A stretch of DNA of 64,000 nucleotides from Linum tenue (Eukaryota; Streptophyta; Magnoliopsida; Malpighiales; Linaceae), in assembly GCA_946122785.1 (NCBI GenBank), contig CAMGYJ010000006.1, forward strand, positions 69,875,676-69,939,675, in the 5' to 3' direction. This document shows positions 12,226 to 22,590 of this stretch, piece by piece. A model generated the notes under the pieces. That model saw nothing but the letters and a program-made list of their open reading frames with translations. It was not told the DNA's origin and searched no databases. The translations under genes were made by a program, and so were the position numbers. Position 1 is the first letter of the stretch. Every line of letters starts with the position of its first letter.

Positions 12226-13115
12226 TGGGGTGATGTACAAATACATGCCTAGTGTATTACTTGTCAACTTCAAATACATTTCAATAACTAGTGATTTGAA
12301 ATACCTCTTAACAAAAAAGTTGGACCTATTTGTAAAATTTTAACAATTTAGGTACTATAGTGTGAGTCAAATCTTATAAAGGTACCAAAATGCAATTTTA
12401 CCATCAAAATTTCTGGACTTTTTTAAAAAATTTAAACGTTTAGATACTAAAGTGTAAGAAAAGTAAATTTGCATACCAAAATGTAATTTATCAAAATTTG
12501 TATTAAGTGATCAGAAAAGTCAAAGTCAAAATTAAATATTACAAAATCCTAAATACAAAAAAATTACAAATGAGTATCCAAACAACGAATTTGAATCACT
12601 TGTATTTCAAATGCTAGTATTCAAATACATACATTTGAAATACTTATATTTGGGGATGAGATAGCATGCCTACCCCTAAAGGGGTTGGAAAAATCACACC
12701 CCCTAATAATTATAGATTTTTAAGGTAATTAATTTATGTTACATTTAACAAATTGTATGAATTAAAAACACATATTAATTACTTTCCTTTCTTCAGCGCA
12801 CTGGTAGTTGTATAAGTGCAATGGTATTAGTGTACAGGTGCAATGGTAGATGTATCAGTGCAATGGTAGTTCCAAAAAAAGAACGTAATTACTATGAATT
12901 CAGTATATAGGTGCAATGATAATTGTATCAGTGCAGTGGTAGTTAAAAAATGAATGTAATTAAGATGAATGTTTAATTTCCAAAGATTATTAAATGTAAC
13001 ACGAATTTAATAAAAAAAACTATAATTAATAAGGATGTCATTTTTCCAACCCTTGGAAAAATTAGCATGCTAACCGATCCCTATATTTGAAATACATCTA
13101 TCTATCCAAACGCAA
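12226..13115. mobile_element. Left-truncated MITE, copy 1, interrupted by a second element
   Basis: From GGGGTGATGTACAAATACAT to about 12644 this aligns through its length with 37390-37820: shared words include AACTAGTGATTTGAAATACC, TTTAGGTACTATAGTGTGAG and GGTACCAAAATG. The similarity resumes at 13082 and ends in TATCCAAACGCA, the terminal repeat of the full copy at 37278-37853. The left terminal repeat is missing here, and a 429-bp element sits inside. Confidence 0.75.
12653..13081. mobile_element. Nested TIR element with internal minisatellite
   Basis: The ends GGGATGAGATAGCATGC and (complement of the right end) GGGATCGGTTAGCATGC are inverted repeats. A perfect 8-bp duplication TATATTTG flanks them (12645-12652 and 13082-13089). 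The middle (about 12795-12955) is a degenerate array of units like GTGCAATGGTAGTTGTATCA. The superfamily is uncertain: an 8-bp duplication fits hAT or some Mutator elements. It inserted after the surrounding MITE. Confidence 0.75.
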
Positions 13116-13992
13116 TCAATTTCAATCTCGAGATTTACCTGTTTCATTTTTAATGAAGTTGAACCCATTGACCAAACAAAAAACGTCAAAATCGCATGCT
13201 ATCCTCGAGATGCATGCGCTCTGCAAGTGTGCCTTCGTTTACACTTCCCCAGCCCTAAGCAGCCCCAAATCCAATCGGAAGGTGAAATATCATTATCTAC
13301 TTTGTTTATACCCTTGTTTTTATTGTTTGTTGGACTACTAGTAAACGAGTAATCTTGTATTATATTGCAACCTAATTACCAAACTCTTTTGTTTCGAAAG
13401 CTTGAGAATCAGAACCTTATTTTAGAATACACGTATGTTTTAGAAACGTATACGGTAACCTAATTACTTGTAATTTTTTTATATGAGTGACATCATTTAT
13501 CTATTAAAATTGGTTATGCAAAGAAAACAGAGTTGAGAACCATCAGCAGCATACAGAATTGGATCAACAACAAGGCAGTGCAGTACAAGCTAGCTCGATG
13601 ACAAAAGTAAGATTTGAAATTATCCATGTCTTCTATTCATAATATAAGTATTGAATTAATAATTATTTAATAAATATAATTAAAATTAATAATATTCAAA
13701 TAATTCATTCATAGATAAAATATAACCGACTAATACAATTATTATTTTCATAAATAACGGTGATGGGATTTCATATTGTGAAATAAACGCAAATAGATTC
13801 GTTGTTTACACTCTTAAGTAAGTCACTTTTAATATATCTCACTAAACAATCATAATAGCAAGTTGGTCACTAGTTCGACTTGAAAACCTGTTCTTAATAT
13901 AAATTAAAGTTGAAAATGCGCTTTCTAAACGTGTAGCGGCAGTGGGAATGGGATGGCGGTCTGGGCCACGATGGTGGACCTCTTCCAATCTT
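13116..13992. other. Intergenic DNA
   Basis: No supported feature. AT-rich, with short open frames only. Confidence 0.4.
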
Positions 13993-13995
13993 CTT

Positions 13996-15074
13996 GGGGT
14001 CGTTTGGATTAGAGATTTGGATGAGTGATTTGTGAGGGATTTTAAAACAATCTCTCATTCTGCAGGATTTTAATACAATTATGCGTTTGGGAAAGATAAG
14101 GAATTTTACAATTAGGAATTTTAAAAACTCTCAATCGTGGGTTTTAGAAATAGCTAATCACCATCAGCTATTTTTAAATCTCTCGTTCTTCTTTTATTTA
14201 TTCCAAAACCTACCCTTCATTCGACTCTTCTTCCTTCTTCTCCGACCGACCTTATTACTCCAATCACTCCACCCTCAACCGCAGACGCAGAGCATCCTGA
14301 GCAGCATCCAGATTTCCCCAACCACCGCCACATCTGTCAACCTTCCCCGTTGTCCTATGCCATTGACCCCCAGTCGCCGCCACTACGGCTGCGATCGAAG
14401 AGCTCCAAAAGACGACAAGCAGGCCTCAGGTCCGCCTGCCGATTTGCTGGTCGGTGGTCGCGCTGCAAACATCCCCACATCGGCGCCAATTTGCTGTTTG
14501 GATGTGCTTGGTTAAGAGTCGATAAGAAGTGAGGGAATCTGATGGATCAGGTGGAATATCGGGGAAGGGGGTCAGATGCGAATTGCGATAGAGAAGGAGG
14601 AATCACCCAATCTGGGTTTCAATCGATTGGCTAGCTAAATCGAGGCATATGAAGTGGAATACAAAAGCGGTAACCAGCTAGGGTCGTTTGGAATCGGAAG
14701 GGAGTGAGATGTATATGCAATTTTGGATTGGGGTTCTTATTTGTCTCCGATTCAGAGTTTGTTATCTTCTTCTTTTACCTGCAAACAATAATGGGATTAT
14801 GGGTTTGTGATGGAAGCAGATAAGAAGAGTAGTATGATTAATTGGTGTAGAAGCAGGGGAAGAACAATTGATTGCTAGTTGTATCACAAACGAAGATGAA
14901 CATGAGGGAAGATGACAAAGGATATTATTGTAATTTGAGTTTTAAGGTTAAAATTCTGCGTTTTATCCAAACGAGTTATTTCTATTAAATCCTGCATACA
15001 AATTTCCTGGTATTTTAAACGAGAGATTTTAATCAAAATCCCTCATTATTAAAATCTCTCATCCAAACGACCCC
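13996..15074. mobile_element. Harbinger/PIF-like TIR element with GC-rich core
   Basis: The left end GGGGTCGTTTGGATTAGAGA and the right end (complement GGGGTCGTTTGGATGAGAGA) are inverted repeats with one mismatch in 20. CTT flanks both sides (13993-13995 and 15075-15077), a 3-bp duplication that fits PIF/Harbinger apart from the usual TWA preference. The 1,079-bp element holds a much more GC-rich core (about 14220-14560). A 144-codon frame at 14081-14515 runs through it and is proline/serine-rich in the middle, with no domain I recognise. No transposase motif was seen. Confidence 0.75.
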
Positions 15075-15077
15075 CTT

Positions 15078-16383
15078 GATTTTTCTCTTCCATTCCTCTC
15101 TTGGGCTTAGACGACTCATGTAAGACTTAACCTCAATTGGGCTTTGTTTTGTATGTGAAAACCTCCAATTTCTTCTAGACTTTTGCCTTATGGATCTCCA
15201 ACTTATCGACTTCTTAATCCAATATTTGATCCAAATTCTCCTCAATTGTATTTAATCCTAAAATGCAAAAAAAAAATATAAAGAAGGAATAAAACAACAC
15301 AAAAACACAACCAAGATATAAAAAAAGTACATTGATCAGATAGTTACGAAATCATAGAAAATATAACAAAAACTACTAAAGATGCATTGATATAAAGTGG
15401 AATATATCAAATATATGTCCTTGAGAGCACTATAATTTTAGTGTTATCGGATATCATAATATTCAAAAACCCTTTGCCAAAGGGCCTCTCGGCGGACCCC
15501 ATTGGCCGGCCCTATTGTTAGGTCGCCGATATACCAAGAGCGGGGTATTGATTAGTTCGGTTAATCATAGAAACCGAAAACTCAATGCTGGTATTTTCCT
15601 TGAAACCAAAATCGAACTGTAAATGAGTTTTACCAGTGTTGATTAAGACCCTTACACGATTCGGTTTCAGTCTATATGAGAGCCTATGTTTTCAATCCCA
15701 ATAATACGAGTTATTTAAAGCAATACGAGTTATTGGAAGCAGTCTAATATGAATTTTACATTATAAGCTTACACAAAAGCCTCAAATGAAAACTATGTTA
15801 TGGGTTTGAAGTTTTCACCTTTTACTGCCATTAACATAACCTTTTCCTATCAAATCCTCTAATACTATACCGAGAACTTGTTAATCCAAACATAAACTCA
15901 ATTATGCACATCATACTTTCTCTTTTTACTCTCTTCTAATTTCAAACTGTTCCTCACTGACTGATAGCAAGACTGCAAGAGTACTCTTTACTTAATACTC
16001 TCCCTGATCCAAGACATAGTGCGATTGGGGTATGTAGAAGAGTTTATGGGTGCGATCAACTTTTTTGTTGAGTTGTTACCCATTAAACCAAAACCATACT
16101 TAAAAGGGTCTATTATGTGCATAAATGGCCTTTTAAAATTACGTAGTGATGTTTAGATTGTAATCACGATGAAGTTTTGGAAGCAATGAGTTTGTTATGC
16201 AATTAGTTAATTAGATAGTGACTTGGGTCACGCCAGCCATAATCTCAACTCTTCAAAACCTCTCTCTAAGTCAATTCCTTGTTGACAATGATTAAACACC
16301 AAAACAAATTATGGCGGGCGGGCTGTGAAATCTACATTCCATCATGTCCATCCGATCCAAAACCCTAATCAGGTCAATTACTT
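15078..16383. other. Intergenic DNA
   Basis: No supported gene. A short GC-rich patch at 15480-15530 contains CCCTTTGCCAAAGGGCC and GGCCGGCC palindromes and may be an old transposon end. Confidence 0.35.
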
Positions 16384-16600
16384 CATGGATTTGAAAAATG
16401 AGGGTTTTGGTAAAACTTGGGTTTTGGAAAACCATGGATATATGATGGATTTGGTGGCATTATGGATTTGAACAAGTCTATTGTTTGCTTGATGGATTTG
16501 ATTATGGACTTTGTTTGATTAGATTTGTGGATATTAAATACAAATTACCTAGTTACCCTTATTTAATCCAAATTACCTAGTTACCCTTATAATCCAAATC
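16384..16600. mobile_element. Fragment related to the Harbinger-like element at 17120
   Basis: GGATTTGAAAAATGAGGGTTTTGG and the following ATTATGGATTTGAACAAGTCTA match the left part of the 17120-17684 element (GGATTTGAAAAATGAAGG, ATTATGGATTTGAAAAGTCTA). No terminal repeats remain. Confidence 0.55.
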
Positions 16601-17119
16601 TTTCATTTAAAACTAATCCAAAACATAGAAAGAAATTTTAAACTCTTTACCACTATGTGGATTAATAATTCAACTACAAATATAGAAATGTATTACAATT
16701 TGGCACTAATTAACAATTCATCTTGGCACTAATTAAAAATTCATCTAATAATCCTTCATAAAAAAAAACAATTCATCTAATAATGTACGCAATATTATGT
16801 ATCAATTGCAGCCAATTGCTCGCTTTATTGCTACAACTCATCATCTTAGTGCTAACTCACCGATGTAGAATCCGACAATCAATCAAATAATAATGTACAA
16901 GATGAGCATAAAGTGTTTCTAGGTGAATCTAACAAATCACATATACATTCATATTTAAATAAAATACGATATTACAAAATGAAATGATAAATTCTCATAT
17001 TTATAAAAATACGAAATTATAAAAGTTTACAGTTGCATGACCATTGAATTAAAGTAGGACAAATTTGTAATTAAAGAAATAATTAAAAGTAGAAAGGTAA
17101 TTTACCATCATGGATTTTA

Positions 17120-17684
17120 GGGGTCGTTTGCTTGTTGGATTTGAAAAATGAAGGTTTTGTGCAACAAAAACCTTGGGATTCATGAGGGATTTATTGTATT
17201 ATGGATTTGAAAAGTCTAGTGTTTGCATGATAGAATTTATAATGGATTTATGATGGATTTGTCACATAAGCAACTAACAACCATCATGGATTTACAAATC
17301 CCAAACAAATATGTGGGATTTACAAGTCCGTGGGGTCCACGGATTTGGTCCCAAATTAAAGACCAAATCCGTGGACCCCACGGATTTGATACCCATCAAC
17401 AAACAATGGACTTGTGTTAAATCCATCAAACTTGGGATTTAGGTACCAAATCCATGACCCAAATCCAACAAGCAAACGACCCCTAATCCATCACCCAAAT
17501 CCCACCTCAAGAGGTGGAACTTCCAAGTCCGTGGGGTCCACGGATTTGGAACCCCAAAAGTGGTGGGCCTCACAAATTCCATCTCCCTAATTCCCTAAGG
17601 CAAACGATGGATTTCGGTTCAAGTCCATGATGAATATATTTTCATGACGAAATCCATCACCAAAACCCTCAAGCAAACGACCCC
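17120..17684. mobile_element. Harbinger/Tourist-like element with an extra internal end
   Basis: The left end GGGGTCGTTTGCTTGTTGG and the right end CAAGCAAACGACCCC are inverted repeats flanked by TTA at 17117-17119 and 17685-17687, the classic PIF/Harbinger duplication. A second right end CAACAAGCAAACGACCCC lies inside at 17466-17483 and pairs with the left end over 23 bp or more. The GTGGACCCCACGG palindrome also recurs (around 17330, 17370 and 17530). The element is highly palindromic and has no transposase coding. Confidence 0.8.
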
Positions 17685-17687
17685 TTA

Positions 17688-18436
17688 ATGTAATAATTTG
17701 GTAGATTACCAACGCGAAGAATCAACATATATAAGCCATTTTTATGAGCTATGTTAATGTTTAGTAAAAGAAAACAATTTCATTTATAGACGTTGAAATA
17801 TTAAAAAAAATAAATCATTCTAGATATTCTAAATTTATGGATAAACGGTGTAACTGCTTATTTTTATGACATAACCAAAATTACTTATTGAAAAATAGTT
17901 ATTGAATCACACAGAAATTGCAATGCATGTCTAGGGTATGATCTTATGAATATGTTGAGGGTAATAATTAGAGTGAGTTAATAAGTTTATTGGGTTTGTT
18001 AAAAGTCCGATAGCGATGTATCTAAATAGGTTGTTAGATCATTAGGATAGATGACATTAGTTTGCTGTGTCAAGCTTTGATAACGTGTTAAATAGAGTGA
18101 TATCAGGTAATTAAAACGTAAAGCATTCCAACATATATATTAAAAAAAAGAATCCTTTTCGAAATGACTTGAAATTAATTTGTATCCGATTATTTACTCC
18201 ATTCAACAGTTTAGTCAAACGAGAATGAAGTCTATAATATTATCGACAAACATGAAGTCTATATCCTCTTATAAATTTTTATCATTCCGTTTGTGCCTTT
18301 TGCTTTTCAGACTTTTCATAAAACCGCCCGCTAGTTGCAAAACAATTTCTTTCAGCAATATTTTGGTTAAATACGAACGGCCGCTTATAATTCTTATTAG
18401 CCTTATTATTGTGTTGATCGGTCACAACCTCTCCGA
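17688..18436. other. Intergenic DNA
   Basis: AT-rich, no supported feature. Confidence 0.4.
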
Positions 18437-18492
18437 ACTTTTTTTTTTTTTTTTTACAAAAGATAATCATATATATTAGATCAAAAAGATAG

Positions 18493-21400
18493 TTACATCC
18501 TGGAGAGCAGCCAGGTCTGGAAATCAAAATGACGGAGCATAGCCGGGTACAGAGAAAGGGCCTTCCGAGCCACCAAATGGGCTACCCTATTGACACGCCG
18601 ACCTACAAACCGTACAGAAAACCCAGGAGAACAGGACAAATAATGCAGCACCTCTTCCAGAATAGCTCCTATCCTGCCATCCCTAACCTCCTTCCGCTGG
18701 AGCTTCTCAATGACGACCTTGGCATCTCCTACAAACCGCACGGTAGCGAACCCATGCCCAATGCACCAAAGAATCGCGCTCCTTAAAACTAGCAATTCCA
18801 CTACCAGAGGATCATCAATGACAGGGATTTGGAAACCAGTGGCCATAATGATATTCCGGTTCAGATCCATTAGCACCATCCCACCTGCAGAATGTGACCC
18901 CCTCCGAACCGCCCCATCCCAACCACAGATAACGTCGGAGACCTCCTCCTGACTCACATGATGGTCCTCCGTAGCAATAGGGTGCGGACCCGCTTTATCC
19001 CTCGGAAGGCGCATCCACTCCTCATACTGTTGCAGGAACTGACGCATCAGCGCCTCCACCGTATACTGCCTGCCTTCAAAGACCACCCAGTTACGAGATC
19101 GCCAAATTCGCCAGAGGACGGCCACCACCTTCATGAACAAAGCAGGGTCCTGGATAAGACCCATGACCTTCTTCAGAAACAAGGGAAAAGAATGACACGG
19201 TAATCCTTCCCCGACATGTTCAAGGCCCGCCGCCCCCCAAAGAGCCTTGGCTACCTGGCAGCCCCAAAAGAGGTGTTCCACAGTCTCGGCGTCAGCCCAA
19301 CAAACCGGGCAGCGCGGCTGAACCACAACCTTTCGATCCCTCAGCGCCTCTGTAGTAGGAAGGATTCGACGAAATATTTGCCAGAGAAACACCTTTAATT
19401 TTGGCGGTATGTTAGCCTCCCAAAGGCGAATCCAACTTGAACGATCCATCCAATCCACCCCAGCCCTCCAACGACCCCTACGCCTGTCCAATGCAACCGC
19501 CAGATGGTAAGCTGATTTCACCGAAAAATGACCATCCGCCGTGTCATGCCATATCAGCTTATCCTCTACATTCATACACGGGAGAGGAATAGCCTTGATA
19601 TTCCGACAGGTGCTAGGGTCAAACCATTGGCTAAGTTTGGAGTCACACCAACGACCACCCTCTTGGCAAATCAGCTCCGAAACTGGGGGATCCCCGCCTG
19701 GTGGCAAGATCATCGGGTTATAACGGATTGGCTCGAACTGATGCTGGGGGACCCAAGTAGAGTGCAACATGGACGCCGCTCGACCATTCCCAATTTGCCA
19801 CCGGAGGCCCATTCCCAAGAGTTCTCGCCCATAAAGAATACTCTGCCACCCCCACGAGGGGCGAGACCGAGCCTTCGCATTGAGGAAATGGCCATTCGGA
19901 AAATATTTCCCTTTGTAAACCTGGGCAAGCAACGACTGGGGTTCCTGGAGGATTTGCCATCCAATTTTAGCCAAGAGGGCTTGGTTAAAATGTTCAAACC
20001 GCCGGAAACCCATCCCCCCATCATGCTTACTCCGGCACATATCCCGCCAGGACACCCAACGGATCTTCGAATGATTGTCCTCATCCCCCCACCAAAACCG
20101 GGCCACATGCCTGTCCAGCAGACGGCAGAGGCCCAGCGGCAGTTTGAAGCAGGACATCACATGAAGGGGCAAAGCCATGGCCACCGATTTTATCAAAGTC
20201 TCTTTCGCCGCCCAGGATAAGGTTCTCCGTTTCCACCCCTGAAGGCGCTCCAGCAGTTTCTCTTCTAAGTAACGGAAGGTTTCCATCTTTGATCTGGCTA
20301 TGAGGGAGGGGAGCCCAAGATATTTATCATGCACACCGACTGCTCCTACCCCCATACACGTTGCAAGGAATTCCTGGTCTGGATTCGTGATATTCTGACT
20401 GAAGCATACCGCCGATTTAGCCAGGTTCACTCTCTGGCCACTCAGTTCCTCATATTCATTCAAAACTTCGATTAGATTTTCACATTCCTGGATTGTTCCA
20501 CGCAAGAATAAATATGAGTCATCAGCAAAGAATAAATGCGAAATCCTAGGTGCTCTGGGGGCCACCTTTATCCCTGCCAATTTCTTCTCTGAGATAGCCT
20601 TCTTCAGGATCGCCGCAAACCCTTCCGTGCATAGCACAAATAGAAGGGGCGATAGGGGATCTCCCTGTCGCAGACCTCTGGAAGGAGTGAAGTACCCAGA
20701 CGGAGTACCATTCATCAGAACCGAAAAGGAGGTAGATTGAAGACACTCCTGAATCCAACCCCGCCAGACAGAATTAAACCCCATCTTTTCCAAAACCGTG
20801 AGGAGAAAGGTCCATTCGACTCTATCATAGGCCTTTTCCATGTCAACCTTCAGAGCCATGTAACCTTTCTTTCCACGTTTTTTTATTTTCAGGTAATGCA
20901 TAATTTCATGTCCTAGGAGGATATTTTCGACAATCTGCCTCTCACGAATGAAAGCATTCTGCCCAGCCGAGACAATTGACGGTAAGATGCAGGCCAGTCT
21001 CTCAGCCAGAATTTTGGTAATAATTTTGTACACAAACTGGCATAGACTGATAGGGCGCAATTGCCTCATAGTTTCAACATTATCCACCTTTGGGATGAGA
21101 GTGAGCCAGGTATGATTGAAACTACGAAGCATCTTTCCTGTCGAGAAGAATGAACAGACAGCTTCAATCACCGATGGCCCCACAATATCCCAAAAAGCCT
21201 TGAAGAATTTACCCGTAAATCCATCCGATCCTGGCGCCTGTTTTGATCCCATAGCAAAAACAGTCTGCCGCACTTCCTCTGGCAGAACAGTCGCAGTCAA
21301 GGCATCATTCATGGCTGGAGAAACCACTTGGTCAATGGGCAAGGAAAAGACGCGCTCTTTCATGTTCGGGACCTGATTCTCAGAAGTGAAGAGGTGACGG

Positions 21401-22590
21401 TAGAAATCCGTCGCAACCATTGCTTTCTCCTTCTCATCAGTGACCCAATCCCTATTGTCCGTTTGGAGCCCAGCGACAAAGTTCCTTTTGCGACGGGTTT
21501 TAGTAACTGTGTGAAAGTATGAAGTATTTTTGTCCCCCTTTTTGAGCCAGTGGACCCTAGATTTTTGCTGCCAGTAAATCTCTTCCGCTTCCCACTGACG
21601 GCTTAAATCTACTTCCAATTCACGAATCTCGTCCCAGTTAATTGGATGGATCTTTTTGATTCGCTCAATTTCACCTTGCAGCGTTCGAATATTCCGCAGA
21701 GAGTTCGTGGTCCCGGCTCTACTCCAATCATATAGAAGATGACGGAGTTTTTTGAGCCGCTCCCAGAGGCGAAACATTGGGGTCCCTTCCACGCTTTCTT
21801 GCCAGACATAGGCCACCATGGCTCGTACCTCCGGATTATCCGCCCACCGCGCATCAAAACGGAACAAAGGGCGACTCTGGCGAACATAGGGCTTATCAGA
21901 TAACAAAAGAGCCCTATGGTCCGACCCTTGATCCGTAAAGTGCTTAACAAGAGTCTCCGGGAAGCGGTCCTGCCAAGACTGGGAGCACAGTGCTCTATCC
22001 AGTCTTTCACGAATACAGGCCGCCCCCATTCTTTTATTCGTCCAAGTGAAGGGGTCCCCTTGATACCCGGGGTCAAAGAGGCCAAGATCCTGAATGAGAT
22101 CACGGAGTCTAAGAGCCTGACCTACGTTCCATTGGTTCCCTCCCTCCTTCTCACTCTCATGGAGGGTAACGTTAAAGTCGCCAATAATAACATAAGGTTC
22201 AACGATGCCATTGCAAAGCCCCTGAAGTTGGTCAAGTTGGGAAGCGCGAACAGAAGTATTACAGCTAATGTAAACAAAGAGAACGACGTAGGCTAAGTTC
22301 AATTCATTAATGCGAACACCAATACAAAAACTCGAGTGAAAAAACACCGAAGCATTGACTTCAGGGGTCCAAGCAACAACCAGCCCACCTGAAGCGTCAA
22401 CAGCATCGACAAAGAAACAACAAGAAGAAAGGAAACCTAACCCCCGCATACGGCGGGTCACTACTCTCCGGCTTGATCGAGTTTCAGAAAAGAACACGAT
22501 GTCCGGTTTATTCGAATGGACCAAACTGAAAGCAGATTGAAATGTGAGGGATGGTCCAATTCCCCTCACATTCCAAGCCAGTAGTCTCAT
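18493..22590 (-). CDS. LINE ORF2: AP-type endonuclease, reverse transcriptase, RNase H
   Basis: 1,365 residues, open throughout. Residues 1 to about 230 form an exonuclease-endonuclease-phosphatase domain (LLAWNVRG, SETRSS, IIGDFNV, GSDHRALLL), which nicks target DNA. The reverse transcriptase spans about 495-765, with LTLIPKV, RPISLCQFVYKI, KVDMEKAYDRVEW, GLRQGDPLSPLLF and the catalytic FFADD. A zf-RVT zinc-binding domain lies at about 1050-1117 (WQIFRRILPT, CPVC, EHLFWGC). The C-terminal RNase H-like domain at about 1222-1343 (CGWDGAVRR, VVELLVLRSAI, FVGDAKVV, NRVAHLVARKA) is the plant L1 type. It starts within ORF1's stop (ATGA overlap). All catalytic motifs I can recognise are present, so the enzyme may be functional. 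Confidence 0.95.
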   Translation of the reverse strand: MRLLAWNVRGIGPSLTFQSAFSLVHSNKPDIVFFSETRSSRRVVTRRMRGLGFLSSCCFFVDAVDASGGLVVAWTPEVNASVFFHSSFCIGVRINELNLAYVVLFVYISCNTSVRASQLDQLQGLCNGIVEPYVIIGDFNVTLHESEKEGGNQWNVGQALRLRDLIQDLGLFDPGYQGDPFTWTNKRMGAACIRERLDRALCSQSWQDRFPETLVKHFTDQGSDHRALLLSDKPYVRQSRPLFRFDARWADNPEVRAMVAYVWQESVEGTPMFRLWERLKKLRHLLYDWSRAGTTNSLRNIRTLQGEIERIKKIHPINWDEIRELEVDLSRQWEAEEIYWQQKSRVHWLKKGDKNTSYFHTVTKTRRKRNFVAGLQTDNRDWVTDEKEKAMVATDFYRHLFTSENQVPNMKERVFSLPIDQVVSPAMNDALTATVLPEEVRQTVFAMGSKQAPGSDGFTGKFFKAFWDIVGPSVIEAVCSFFSTGKMLRSFNHTWLTLIPKVDNVETMRQLRPISLCQFVYKIITKILAERLACILPSIVSAGQNAFIRERQIVENILLGHEIMHYLKIKKRGKKGYMALKVDMEKAYDRVEWTFLLTVLEKMGFNSVWRGWIQECLQSTSFSVLMNGTPSGYFTPSRGLRQGDPLSPLLFVLCTEGFAAILKKAISEKKLAGIKVAPRAPRISHLFFADDSYLFLRGTIQECENLIEVLNEYEELSGQRVNLAKSAVCFSQNITNPDQEFLATCMGVGAVGVHDKYLGLPSLIARSKMETFRYLEEKLLERLQGWKRRTLSWAAKETLIKSVAMALPLHVMSCFKLPLGLCRLLDRHVARFWWGDEDNHSKIRWVSWRDMCRSKHDGGMGFRRFEHFNQALLAKIGWQILQEPQSLLAQVYKGKYFPNGHFLNAKARSRPSWGWQSILYGRELLGMGLRWQIGNGRAASMLHSTWVPQHQFEPIRYNPMILPPGGDPPVSELICQEGGRWCDSKLSQWFDPSTCRNIKAIPLPCMNVEDKLIWHDTADGHFSVKSAYHLAVALDRRRGRWRAGVDWMDRSSWIRLWEANIPPKLKVFLWQIFRRILPTTEALRDRKVVVQPRCPVCWADAETVEHLFWGCQVAKALWGAAGLEHVGEGLPCHSFPLFLKKVMGLIQDPALFMKVVAVLWRIWRSRNWVVFEGRQYTVEALMRQFLQQYEEWMRLPRDKAGPHPIATEDHHVSQEEVSDVICGWDGAVRRGSHSAGGMVLMDLNRNIIMATGFQIPVIDDPLVVELLVLRSAILWCIGHGFATVRFVGDAKVVIEKLQRKEVRDGRIGAILEEVLHYLSCSPGFSVRFVGRRVNRVAHLVARKALSLYPAMLRHFDFQTWLLSRM

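Noticed and set aside
19710..20220. Long frames on both strands within LINE ORF2
   Set aside because: Antisense or shifted shadows of the ORF2 coding sequence.
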